NCBI RefSeq assembly: GCF_008245225.1
Contig: NZ_VTAW01000017.1
Coordinates: forward strand, 23,150-87,149
Length of the DNA stretch: 64,000 nucleotides
Origin: Natrialba swarupiae
GTDB lineage: Archaea > Halobacteriota > Halobacteria > Halobacteriales > Natrialbaceae
Direction: 5' to 3'
The notes beneath the pieces were generated by a model. That model saw only the letters and a list, made by a program, of their open reading frames with translations, had not been told where the DNA came from and made no database searches. The position numbers were made by a program, and so were the translations under genes. Shown here one piece after another: positions 51,368 to 59,591 of this stretch (its first letter is position 1; every line of letters begins with the position of its first letter).

Positions 51368-52353
51368 TGGGTGGAACACGATTCGTCTTCTTCGGCGGGA
51401 AAGGTGGCGTCGGAAAGACGACGGTCTCGAGTGCGTTCGGACTCGACAGTGCACGGGCGGGCGATCGGACCCTGCTCGTCTCGACCGATCCGGCCCACAG
51501 CACGGGCGACGTCTTCGAGCAGTCCTTCGGCGACGATCCACAGCGCGTCGAGAGCTATGAAAACCTCTGGGCGATGGAGATCGATCCCGAACGCGAGATC
51601 GCCGACCACCTCCAGGGGATCAAACGGAAACTCAACAGTCAGCTGAGCGCGTCGATGATCAACGAGGTCGACGTCCAACTCGAGATGGCCCACCAGACGC
51701 CGGGGGCCTACGAAGCCGCCCTGTTCGATCGGTTCATCGACGTGATGGCCAACGCCGAGGAGTACGATCGAGTCGTGTTCGACACCTCGCCGACCGGCGG
51801 AACGCTTCGATTGCTCTCGCTCCCGGAGCTCCTTCGGGACTGGGTCGAACAACTGCGGGCCAAGCGGATGCAAAGTGTCGAACTCTACGAGCGAGCAGCG
51901 ATCGGGAAGCGCGAGCCCAGGCGAATGCGCGAGGGCGATCCTATCCTCGCCAGACTCGAGGAACGACGAGATCGGTTCGAGTTCGCCCACGAGACGCTTC
52001 GGACGGACGCCTCGTTCTATCTGGTGATGAACCCGGACGACCTCTCGCTTCGCGAGACCGAACGCGCGATCGACGCACTCGATGAGTACGATCTCGACGT
52101 CGGCGGAATCGTCATCAACAGAGTGACACCGGAACCCGAGTCTCACGAGGAGGGACGGGGCGCGTCGTACCTTCGCGAACGGTGTTCGAAAGAACGAGAT
52201 CGGATCGAAGCGGCCCACGATCGCCTCGAGCCGCCGATTGTCGCGGAGATCGAGGCCCGCGTCGAGGAGATCAGGGGGCCGTTGCTCGCCGACGTCGCGG
52301 ACGAACTCGATGTGATTCGCGCCGAGGAGCGCGATCAGTCCTCGACGCGATAG
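51367..52353 (+). CDS. ArsA/Get3-family ATPase
   Basis: 328 residues from the ATG at 51367. The deviant Walker A 'FGGKGGVGKTTVSSAFG' carries the signature Lys, followed by switch I 'LVSTDPAHSTGDVF' and switch II 'VVFDTSPTGGTLRLLSLPE'. The later segment 'LDVGGIVINRVTPEPE' is typical of the single-domain ArsA/Get3 fold. No CxxC zinc motif is evident in the C-terminal half. Family members move membrane proteins (Get3) or metalloids (ArsA); there is no ars gene here. The last 19 bases overlap the end of the opposite AMP-binding gene. Confidence 0.9.
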   Translation: MGGTRFVFFGGKGGVGKTTVSSAFGLDSARAGDRTLLVSTDPAHSTGDVFEQSFGDDPQRVESYENLWAMEIDPEREIADHLQGIKRKLNSQLSASMINEVDVQLEMAHQTPGAYEAALFDRFIDVMANAEEYDRVVFDTSPTGGTLRLLSLPELLRDWVEQLRAKRMQSVELYERAAIGKREPRRMREGDPILARLEERRDRFEFAHETLRTDASFYLVMNPDDLSLRETERAIDALDEYDLDVGGIVINRVTPEPESHEEGRGASYLRERCSKERDRIEAAHDRLEPPIVAEIEARVEEIRGPLLADVADELDVIRAEERDQSSTR

Positions 52354-53573
52354 ACGTAGCCGTCGGCGTCTTTGTACGCGGACAACCCGGTGTGATACCA
52401 GTTGTCACCCCCTCGGAGCGTGAACCGTTCGTCCTCGAGGGAGTCGTTGTCGTAGTAGCCGTCGGCGACGTTCCGGCCGGCGACGACGAGTTCACCACAG
52501 GCCTCGGATGAAACGGCCCCGTCGCCCTCGACGACCGGACACTCTTCGAACGCCAGGTTGACGATACGGGCCTGGCCACCGGGTACTGGGCGACCGAGCG
52601 ACCGGTTGCTGCCGTCGACGTTCACCAGCGCGACCGGCCCCGTCTCGGTTCTGCCGTAGAAGTAGTACCGCTTCTCACAGCCGGCATCCGACAGCATCTC
52701 TCGAGCACTGGGAGGAAACGGACCACCTACCGAACCGGCGACCCGCAGCGACGAGAGGTCGACGCCCTCGAGCAGTTCGTCCGCGGCCAACCTGGCGTAC
52801 ATCGACGGAGAGAGGTGGAAGACGGTGATGTCGTGTGCGTCGAGCCGATCGACCGTGGCTTCGGCCGACGGATTCGCGATCAGGTTGTACCGACCACCTG
52901 TGAGGAGCGTCGCGTTGAGAACGGGGGTTATGTTGAAGAGGTGAGTCGCTGGGAGCACGCTGAGTTGTTCGTCTTCCGGACCGAGGCCACCTGGAACGAT
53001 CTCTGCGACGGCTTCGGCGTTCGACCGAAGCGCCTCGTGTGAGAGAACCACACCCGTCTTTCTCGGCGTTTCCGTACCTGTATACGAGAGCAATGCGGGA
53101 TCCTCGTCCGCTCGCTCGATGACTTCCCAGAAGTCGTAGAGCCCGTCGGTGTCGGTAAACGCCTCGAAGTCGACTCCCAGATTCGCACCGTCGCCGACCC
53201 GTACCAGCGCGTCGAGCGTGTCGACGTTCGAGAGAATACCCGTCACCTGATCGTCCGTCGCGACGACGACGTTCGCGTCGACCTGCCGTGTGATCACGGC
53301 TTTCTCTTCGGTTTCGAACCGGGGATTGATCGGCACAGCGATGCTCCCGTTTCGGAGCGTCCCGAGCAGTGAAACGACGAACGCGGTGCTGTTCGGGAGG
53401 CAAATCGGTACCGCATCGCCGGCTCTGACGTCGTACTCTCGAAGCCCTCCGGCGAACTCACTGGCCCGAATCCAGAGGTCTCGATACGTCAGCTCGTCGT
53501 TACCGTCTACGAGCGCTACCGAGAGCGGCTGCTGTTCAACGGTCTGGCGCACCGAATCCACCACGTTCGTCAT
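52335..53573 (-). CDS. AMP-binding (adenylate-forming) enzyme lacking the C-terminal domain
   Basis: 412 residues against 500-550 normally. The N-terminal domain is complete: 'ALVDGNDELTYRDLWIRASE', 'GDAVPICLPNSTAFVVSLLG', 'YFYGRTETGPVALVN' and 'NWYHTGLSAYKDADGYVYRV' (the A7-A8 region). The chain stops there, so the small C-terminal domain with its catalytic Lys is absent. The phosphate loop is also unusual, reading 'SYTGTETPRKTGVVLSH' instead of the SGTTGxPKG pattern. It may be a decayed or repurposed acyl-CoA synthetase relative. Its end overlaps the ArsA gene by 19 bases, which may mark a rearrangement. Confidence 0.8.
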   Translation of the reverse strand: MTNVVDSVRQTVEQQPLSVALVDGNDELTYRDLWIRASEFAGGLREYDVRAGDAVPICLPNSTAFVVSLLGTLRNGSIAVPINPRFETEEKAVITRQVDANVVVATDDQVTGILSNVDTLDALVRVGDGANLGVDFEAFTDTDGLYDFWEVIERADEDPALLSYTGTETPRKTGVVLSHEALRSNAEAVAEIVPGGLGPEDEQLSVLPATHLFNITPVLNATLLTGGRYNLIANPSAEATVDRLDAHDITVFHLSPSMYARLAADELLEGVDLSSLRVAGSVGGPFPPSAREMLSDAGCEKRYYFYGRTETGPVALVNVDGSNRSLGRPVPGGQARIVNLAFEECPVVEGDGAVSSEACGELVVAGRNVADGYYDNDSLEDERFTLRGGDNWYHTGLSAYKDADGYVYRVED

Positions 53574-53982
53574 ACGTTCTAATATTCATAGAGAAGACTC
53601 GTACATAATAAATTCCATGAAAAATATGTCATGTTTAGGTGGGAGAACATTGGACCCCGGCGGTTCCAGTACACGCGAGCGATACGCAGTCGACGCAATA
53701 GAGGACCACGTGGTGGAAAATAGTGATTGATTGGAAGCCAGTGGCAAACAGTTACACCGCACTAGAGACGGAAATTGCTGCGGCCGACTCCACACCAATT
53801 GTTACAGCCTTTCCGAACATTCATTTCATATGTTTTATTGAGAAAGAACTTCGTTGATCTTCCTGGCCGTTGATTCACTTCGATCATCTGTGATAAATAT
53901 AATTTATTATACTAAAACATGGTGATTGTTTGGGGGAGATTTAAGTCGTATTTATCCATGGTGTATCCTGGGGTATGAAACA
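53574..53982. other. AT-rich intergenic region, promoters of the AMP-binding and cstA genes
   Basis: No gene is supported. TATA-like elements occur on both strands, including 'ATTTAAG' (53939-53945) and 'ATTTATCC' (53950-53957) 25-40 bases before the CstA start. The in-frame opening to 53926 crosses them, which is why I start CstA at 53983. Confidence 0.45.
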
Positions 53983-55839
53983 ATGGTACAGGTAGTTTGG
54001 ATGGTCGCGTTCGTACTGATAACGTTCACAGTTGGATATCTCGGCTACTCGAGATATCTTGCGCAGTTCGTCGAACTTGACGACGAGCGGACAACACCGG
54101 CACACAAGTATCAGGATGGCCAGGAGTACGTGCCATCCAAGAAACCGGTCTTGCTCGGGCACCACTACTCGAGTATTGCGGGCGGGGCACCGATCGCTGG
54201 ACCGATCACGGCCGCAGCCGCGTTCGGCTGGCTCCCCGCGCTGTTGTGGGTCGGTATCGGCAACCCGATTTTCGGCGCGGTGCACGACTTCATGTCGCTT
54301 TCCTCGAGCGTTCGCCACGAGGGGAAATCGATCGGATACATCATCGGCCAGTACGTCGGGAAACGCGGCAAGAACATGTTACTGTGGTTCGCGTTCCTGA
54401 CGATCATCCTCGTGATCGCGGCGTTCGCGTTCCTCATCGCCGCGGTGTTCAACGCGTTCCCGGCGGCGGCCACCGCGAGTATCGTCTACCTCGCGCTTGC
54501 CGTTCTCTTCGGAGTCTATCTCTACCAGTTCGGGCTCCCGTTTATTCCGGGGGCGATCGCGTTCACCCTCGCCGTCTTCGGCGGTGTCTGGGTCGGCCTC
54601 GAGTTCCCGTTCGCGATCGTCGCGACGGAGACGATGCCCGCGGGAACGATCACGATCTTCGGTGAGGGTGCACTCAGCTTCCTCCCGCTCGCTGGCGCGA
54701 TGGGTGCAAACTTCGCGGCGTGGACGATCGTCGTCGTCCTCTATGCGTTCGCCGCGAGCGTCCTGCCGGTCTGGGTGTTGCTCCAGCCGCGGGACTTCCT
54801 GACCTCCGCGATCCTGTACGTCGGTGTCGGGGGGATGTTGCTCGCCGTCATCGTCGCCACCGTAATCGGCTTCAGCCCAGTCACGATCGATGCCGTCTGG
54901 GATCCGGGAGTCGAGACGGTCACCGTCGACGCGCTGACTGCGAACCTGCCGGCGTTCACCGGATTCGTCCATCCGGCGCTCGGCCCGCTGTTCCCGTTCC
55001 TGTTCATCACGATCGCTTGCGGGACGATCAGCGGCTTCCACTCGCTGGTTTCCTCGGGGACGACGGCCAAACAGCTCGACAAGGAAACCGACGCGCGACT
55101 GATCGGGTATGGCGGCATGCTCGGCGAGGGCCTGCTCGCGGTGACTGCGATCCTCGCCGTCTCGCTCGTCGCCGGTGCCGGTGACAGCCTCGCTGCAGCG
55201 CTCGTCACGTTCCCGGCCGGTGGTGGCGCGTTGCTCACCGTCTACGGCCTCGGAGTCGCAACCGCGACGACGTTCATCGGCCTCCTGTTCGTGAGCTTCC
55301 TGCTCACCAGTACCGACACGGCGATGCGACTGGGTCGATACATGTTAGAGGAGATCATCGGCACGCCCGAGACCCAGATCGAGGAGACGTTCATGAACCG
55401 CTACGTGAACGCGAGCGTCGCCGCGATCGGTGGCTACCTCCTGGTCGCCTCCGGTACCTGGGAGAATATCTGGCCGCTCTTTGGCGGTGCGAACCAGACC
55501 CTCGCCGCGCTCGCGTTGCTCGTCGCGACGATCTGGCTCGCAAACTGGAGCGACACCAAACAGCTGATCAGCACCGGCGTCCCGCTCCTGTTCATGATCG
55601 GCGTCACGCTCGTCGGTCTCCTGTGGATCGGACTCCTCAGAAACCCGTTGACGATCCTTTCCGGCGAACCCGGGACGATCGAGTCGATATCACTCGGGCT
55701 ACAGAGCATCATCGCGCTCGTCCTCGTCGGGTTGACACTCGGGTTACTCAAGATGGGATACACGAGCATCAAAGAGGCCAGAGACGGGCTCGATAGCGAC
55801 TCGATCGTCGGCGCCGAAACGGGACCGAGCGACGACTAG
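53983..55839 (+). CDS. cstA: Carbon starvation protein CstA (peptide/pyruvate transporter family)
   Basis: 618 residues with about 16 hydrophobic segments. Family landmarks are 'GYSRYLAQFVELDDERTTPA', 'PVLLGHHYSSIAGGAPIAGP', 'GWLPALLWVGIGNPIFGAVHD', 'IACGTISGFHSLVSSGTTAKQ' and 'YGGMLGEGLLAVTAI'. CstA/BtsT proteins import peptides or pyruvate, often during carbon limitation. The inner membrane is the site. A 73-residue protein gene follows 130 bases downstream, as in bacteria where a small accessory gene sits next to cstA. The start was chosen after the TATA elements. Confidence 0.94.
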   Translation: MVQVVWMVAFVLITFTVGYLGYSRYLAQFVELDDERTTPAHKYQDGQEYVPSKKPVLLGHHYSSIAGGAPIAGPITAAAAFGWLPALLWVGIGNPIFGAVHDFMSLSSSVRHEGKSIGYIIGQYVGKRGKNMLLWFAFLTIILVIAAFAFLIAAVFNAFPAAATASIVYLALAVLFGVYLYQFGLPFIPGAIAFTLAVFGGVWVGLEFPFAIVATETMPAGTITIFGEGALSFLPLAGAMGANFAAWTIVVVLYAFAASVLPVWVLLQPRDFLTSAILYVGVGGMLLAVIVATVIGFSPVTIDAVWDPGVETVTVDALTANLPAFTGFVHPALGPLFPFLFITIACGTISGFHSLVSSGTTAKQLDKETDARLIGYGGMLGEGLLAVTAILAVSLVAGAGDSLAAALVTFPAGGGALLTVYGLGVATATTFIGLLFVSFLLTSTDTAMRLGRYMLEEIIGTPETQIEETFMNRYVNASVAAIGGYLLVASGTWENIWPLFGGANQTLAALALLVATIWLANWSDTKQLISTGVPLLFMIGVTLVGLLWIGLLRNPLTILSGEPGTIESISLGLQSIIALVLVGLTLGLLKMGYTSIKEARDGLDSDSIVGAETGPSDD

Positions 55840-55969
55840 CATCGATACCGTTTCCTCCGAGCTCCGGAACCGATTCCCGTCGTCCGGTTCCCGCCATCCA
55901 CGCCCTCTTTCCGTCGACCGAACCCGACCAGTCGGTAGAGTTAGGTATCTCGAACTCGTCGGTCGACGT

Positions 55970-56191
55970 ATGACCGATTCGTCCGAGAAGGAAGCCTGCG
56001 GCCGCTGTAGCATGAGTACCGTGGTCGATATGGCGACCGAAGACGGACACCGAAGCCGAGACCCCCTCGAGGGCGAGCGCATCGAACTCGAGGAAGAGGA
56101 ACTGCGTCGGGTCAGCCCACACGTCGTCGTGCTGGGTCGTCTCAAATCGCGCCTCGACGCGTTCGCCCGGCGAGTCGCCTACGGCGCGTAA
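55970..56191 (+). CDS. Small acidic protein with CxxC motif downstream of cstA
   Basis: 73 residues. The N-terminus has two Cys in 'EACGRCSMSTVVDMA', which could bind metal, then an acidic helix ('EGERIELEEEELRRVSPHVV') and a basic end ('RLKSRLDAFARRVAYGA'). There is no signal or membrane helix. I do not recognise the family. Bacterial cstA genes are often followed by a small YbdD-type gene, but this sequence does not look like YbdD, so similarity of position is the only link. Confidence 0.6.
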   Translation: MTDSSEKEACGRCSMSTVVDMATEDGHRSRDPLEGERIELEEEELRRVSPHVVVLGRLKSRLDAFARRVAYGA

Positions 56192-56238
56192 CCACCACAC
56201 GGAACGAGCGGGATAGACCGGCGCGTTTCGGGTGCTGA

Positions 56239-57033
56239 TTAGAGTCCGAGCTTGCCGACTAGTCGACGGAACGGGCCACCTGACGTCCCATCGTCTGGGG
56301 ACTCCCAGTGGACGAACGCCGGTTCGATCTCGGCACCGGGACTCGAGACGAACACCTCGTGTTCCGGGGCGGCGACGGCGAGTCGAATCTTGTACTCGCC
56401 GTTGTAGCCGAACTTCAACAGCGTCCGCTCCGAGAATTCCTCGACGAACGTCTCGACCTCGTCGGATATCTCCGGAGCGACGACGACGAACGTAAACGTC
56501 GTACTGAAGTGGTCCTCGTTCGCCTCGATCCACTCGTCGGCGAGGTCGTGGCCGAGGTCGACCAGCGACTCCAGTCGCGATTCGCTCACCCGCGACTCGC
56601 GGGTCACGAAGAGGTGTTCGTACGCCTCGTGGTTCGCGTACGTGACCGACGGGTGGAGGAAGTGTTTCGAACTCTCGATGCGCAACTCGCCGTAGAGGTC
56701 GAACCGTTCGGTCTCGACGACTCTCTCTTTCTCGAGATCGTAGTTGACGAACAGTCGGTCGGCGACCCGGTCGACGTACTCGTCTTCCCAGTCGGGAACA
56801 CCCTCGGCCGCCCGGAGGCTGTGTTCTTCGTCCTGTTCGGCGTCTCCATCGACCGAATCAGCCCCATCAACATCCGATCCGATCCCGTCGGCAGCCGGAG
56901 TATCTCCCTCGTCATCCGGTTCGTCCCCGTCGACGGTAGACTCCGCGTCGTCGGGTCCGTGCACTCGAGCATCGCGTTCGGGCCCCTCCCCGTCCGGTTC
57001 GCCGTTCGTCTCGTTCGCTGGTCGGCCCGTCAT
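56239..57033 (-). CDS. Haloarchaeal protein with acidic N-terminal region, unknown function
   Basis: 264 residues from the ATG at 57033. Residues about 1-80 are low-complexity and Asp/Glu/Gly-rich. The remaining ~180 residues form a folded domain: 'WEDEYVDRVADRLFVNYDLE', 'YGELRIESSKHFLHPSVTY', 'STTFTFVVVAPEISDEVETFV', and 'FGYNGEYKIRLAVAAPEHEV'. There is no membrane helix or catalytic motif I recognise. It reads as a conserved haloarchaeal protein of unknown role, in the same direction as the downstream small genes only by chance. Confidence 0.7.
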   Translation of the reverse strand: MTGRPANETNGEPDGEGPERDARVHGPDDAESTVDGDEPDDEGDTPAADGIGSDVDGADSVDGDAEQDEEHSLRAAEGVPDWEDEYVDRVADRLFVNYDLEKERVVETERFDLYGELRIESSKHFLHPSVTYANHEAYEHLFVTRESRVSESRLESLVDLGHDLADEWIEANEDHFSTTFTFVVVAPEISDEVETFVEEFSERTLLKFGYNGEYKIRLAVAAPEHEVFVSSPGAEIEPAFVHWESPDDGTSGGPFRRLVGKLGL

Positions 57034-57242
57034 ATTCGATCTCGTCGGCTCGAAGGTTTCGGGCAGGCACACTTAAACCGTGCGCCACCATCACACGGTG
57101 GTTCGGACTGCGATCGAGCGCGGTCTGTACGGCGGATCGTCTCAGGGGGATTATCGTCGGGGGTCATCGGTTTCCTGTGACGGATCGAGAGACAGCCACG
57201 ACAGACGAGGCCGAAACCGTCGGGTGGCGACGATACTCCCTC

Positions 57243-58442
57243 TCAGTTGGTCGTAATGACCTCGAGGACGTCACGTGCCTCGACTTCGTACTCCTTGCCG
57301 AGCTGGCGGTTCGACCGACAGTCGATCGCGTGGAGGAAGCCGTCACCGATGTCCGAGTGGAGGCTGTACGCGAAGTCCTCGGCCGTCGACCCTGGCGGGA
57401 TCAGATAACAGTCGGGGAGCACTTCGCCGCGTTCGTTCCCGAGCCCGTTCGCACCGCCGGGAAACACCGGTGTCACGCCCAGCACGTCGAACAGTGCCGT
57501 CTCGAGGGCCGCCTGGACCCCGGTCGCGCCGTACTCGGAGAGAAACTCTCGAATCTGCTCGAGACCCTGTTCCTGTTCGCCCGAAATATCGCCCGTAATC
57601 TCGAAGTCGGCGTCACCGGGTCGGTAGTCGACGACGCCGGCCTTGTCAGCCGACTTGAGCGCCTTCTCGGCGTGGGCGCTGCAGGGAACGATCGTCAGGT
57701 GTTCGTAGTCGGGATCGCTCGTGATCTCCGCGTAGTTCGCCTGGGCCTCGGGGGTGTCCATCTTGTTCGCCGCGATCACCATCGGTTTGGTCTCCGTGCG
57801 GATCTCGCGGGCCAACTCGAGTTTGTCCGCTTCCTCCCACTCGTCGGGATCGAAGCCGACGTCGATCCGGCGAATCAGGCGCTTGATCTCGTCTTCGTTC
57901 GTCTTGAACGCGCTCATCTGTTCGGCCAGTTCCTCCTCGATGGCGTCGTCCTCGGTCGTGTAGCCCGATTCGTAGCGACCGATCCCCTTCTCTAAGACGT
58001 CGAGATACCACTGGTCAAGTTCCTCCTCTAAGAACGCGATGTCCTCGCGCGGATCGTGACCCTCGGTCGGTTCGCCCTCGAGGTCCGTCTCCCCGGAGAA
58101 GTCGACGACGTGGACGAGGACGTCGGTCTCGTTCAGGTCGGTCAGAAACTGGTTGCCGAGGCCGTTGCCCTCGTGTGCGCCGGGGATCAGCCCGGCGACG
58201 TCGACGAGTTTTGTGGGGACGAATCGGGTGCCGTGATCGCAGTAGCCAACCGACGGCGTACACTCTTCGTCGAACTCGGGTGCCGCACACTCGACGCGTA
58301 CGTAGGCTTCACCGACGCTGGGGTCGATCGTGGTAAATGGATAGGCCCCTTCGGGGACGTCGTTCATCGTCGCCGCGTTGAAAAAGGAGGACTTGCCGAC
58401 GGAGGGTTTGCCGACGAGCCCGATCCGGTAATCCGTACTCAT
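57243..58442 (-). CDS. YchF/Obg-family redox-type GTPase or ATPase
   Basis: 399 residues from the ATG at 58442. The P-loop is 'IGLVGKPSVGKSSFFNAAT', switch II 'VDVAGLIPGAHEGNGLGNQF', and the base motif is 'IAANKMD' (not the NKxD of GTP-specific proteins, as is usual in YchF). The C-terminus has the TGS-like end 'DGFLHAIDCRSNRQLGKEYE'. Archaeal YchF relatives bind ribosomes and ATP or GTP. The frame is open upstream to 58514, but that extension lacks similarity. It is preceded by a palindromic element at 58512. Confidence 0.9.
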   Translation of the reverse strand: MSTDYRIGLVGKPSVGKSSFFNAATMNDVPEGAYPFTTIDPSVGEAYVRVECAAPEFDEECTPSVGYCDHGTRFVPTKLVDVAGLIPGAHEGNGLGNQFLTDLNETDVLVHVVDFSGETDLEGEPTEGHDPREDIAFLEEELDQWYLDVLEKGIGRYESGYTTEDDAIEEELAEQMSAFKTNEDEIKRLIRRIDVGFDPDEWEEADKLELAREIRTETKPMVIAANKMDTPEAQANYAEITSDPDYEHLTIVPCSAHAEKALKSADKAGVVDYRPGDADFEITGDISGEQEQGLEQIREFLSEYGATGVQAALETALFDVLGVTPVFPGGANGLGNERGEVLPDCYLIPPGSTAEDFAYSLHSDIGDGFLHAIDCRSNRQLGKEYEVEARDVLEVITTN

Positions 58443-58511
58443 TATCTGTCCCTCGTGCGGCCCGACTAAACGGGTTTCCTTCCGATTCAGGATTGCTACG
58501 GGAGAGCGTGG

Positions 58512-58594
58512 CATACGGGCTGCTGCCCGTCAGTGCTGACACACCCGTGACCCGTGGGGCGGGTTCGCCGGGACATCTTACACCAATCCGTATC
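58512..58594 (+). repeat. 83-bp intergenic palindromic element, copy B
   Basis: It begins 'CATACGGGCTGCTGCCC' and ends 'CAATCCGTATC', aligning without gaps to copy A at 37616-37698 over all 83 bases. Conserved blocks are CATACGG, GCTG, TCAGT and CAATCCGTATC; the inner GC-rich hairpin sequence differs. It is just upstream of the YchF gene and divergent from the zinc-finger protein. Confidence 0.65.
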
Positions 58595-58664
58595 ACGCCC
58601 GAGTGGGTCGTACACCGGTGGCTCTCGGAGGACGTCACAACCCCGATTCGGGACCGACCGCGCC

Positions 58665-58693
58665 GGAAGTGCTGTAGTAAAGCTACCACTTCC
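58665..58693 (+). promoter_or_regulatory. Hairpin with 11 paired bases before an AT-rich promoter
   Basis: GGAAGTG pairs with CACTTCC and, inside a two-base bulge, GTAG pairs with CTAC around a five-base TAAAG loop. It sits between copy B of the repeat and the TATA box of the next gene. It could be a terminator or a protein-binding site. Confidence 0.4.
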
Positions 58694-58760
58694 ACATATA
58701 TATACTATAAATTATTATTTGGGCAGACATCCATCAGTTGGTGACAGTCGTCCCGACCTA

Positions 58761-58768
58761 TTTATAAT
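58761..58768 (+). promoter_or_regulatory. TATA box of the zinc-finger-like gene
   Basis: 'TTTATAAT' lies 20-27 bases before the ATG at 58788, the usual leaderless spacing in haloarchaea. Confidence 0.55.
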
Positions 58769-58787
58769 AATTTGTTGATGTTGCGCT

Positions 58788-59129
58788 ATGGGCGATTCGA
58801 ACGCCGATACGATAGCGACGTCTCGAGTACGGAGAGTCGACGACGTCACCACCGACGACGTGCGTCCTGAACTCGACATTCCGATCGAACGGTCACACGT
58901 CGCCCGTCTCGAGGGAGAGCGATCGTCGTCGGAACGAGTCCAGTGTTCGACGTGCGACGTCGTGATCGAACCACAGGAGTATCGGCTCAGCTGGGTCGTT
59001 ACGGCCAGGGAGACGACTGTCGAACGCCACTACTGTAGCGAGCCCTGTCTTCCAGACGAGGCGACGATTCGTCCGAGCGACCGATCCGACGGGTCGGGTG
59101 CGTCTCGAGACTGGTCGTACTGTCGGTGA
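58788..59129 (+). CDS. Small zinc-finger-like protein, unknown function
   Basis: 113 residues. A Cys pair in 'VQCSTCDVVIEP' near residue 52 and a second in 'HYCSEPCLPDE' near residue 83 form a CxxC-x29-CxxxC pattern that suits a zinc ribbon. The segment between has beta strands ('YRLSWVVTARETTVERHY'). The first 45 residues are acidic and lack structure motifs. Haloarchaea encode many such ribbon proteins. It ends six bases from the stop of a convergent membrane-protein gene. Confidence 0.7.
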   Translation: MGDSNADTIATSRVRRVDDVTTDDVRPELDIPIERSHVARLEGERSSSERVQCSTCDVVIEPQEYRLSWVVTARETTVERHYCSEPCLPDEATIRPSDRSDGSGASRDWSYCR

Positions 59130-59135
59130 CCGTCG

Positions 59136-59414
59136 TCATCCCGTAATCGCGTTCCAGCTCCAGCCGGCGGCTCCGAGCCAGATCAGAACGAGAACACCGA
59201 AGATAGCCCACTGCTGGATTTCGGTTTCCACGACCGGTGCGAAGACGTCCATCAGGCCGGTTGCCTGCATCAGCGCGATTACGATCAGCACCAGTCCGAA
59301 TATCGAGACGGCAGCGATTCCGAGCCAGTTTCGCCCCATCCATTTCCCCTCGCGTTCGGCCTCCTCCCTGTCGGTCGTGGGTGTCTCGGTCGGTTCTCGG
59401 TCGGGCTCGGACAT
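59136..59414 (-). CDS. Two-helix membrane protein
   Basis: 92 residues from the ATG at 59414; the in-frame extension to 59582 is Arg-rich and unlikely. An acidic N-terminus ('MSEPDREPTETPTTDREEAE') precedes two helices: about residues 30-50 ('LGIAAVSIFGLVLIVIALMQ') and 65-85 ('QQWAIFGVLVLIWLGAAGWS'). It has no family I recognise. It is co-directional with the aminotransferase gene 177 bases upstream. Confidence 0.7.
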   Translation of the reverse strand: MSEPDREPTETPTTDREEAEREGKWMGRNWLGIAAVSIFGLVLIVIALMQATGLMDVFAPVVETEIQQWAIFGVLVLIWLGAAGWSWNAITG

Positions 59415-59591
59415 AGAGACGGGTAGTCGGACGAGAGGGGAAACCGTTCTACCTGCAGCTTCCGGCCAGGCTGGGGACGTATCCGTTCGTCCGACCCGTT
59501 CGTGTATCCTCGTACGGACTGCTGTCCCGCTGTTCCAGTGCGACCGCCGCCCGGTCGCGAGTGTGCCGGCACTGACGGTCAATCGGTCGTC

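Larger units (their letters stand above)
58443..58787. other. Divergent intergenic region with a palindromic element, a hairpin and a TATA box
   Basis: It holds copy B of the 83-bp element (58512-58594), a hairpin (58665-58693), and a TATA box before the next gene (58761-58768). The part between 58693 and 58761 is AT-rich. No protein gene is supported. Confidence 0.5.
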
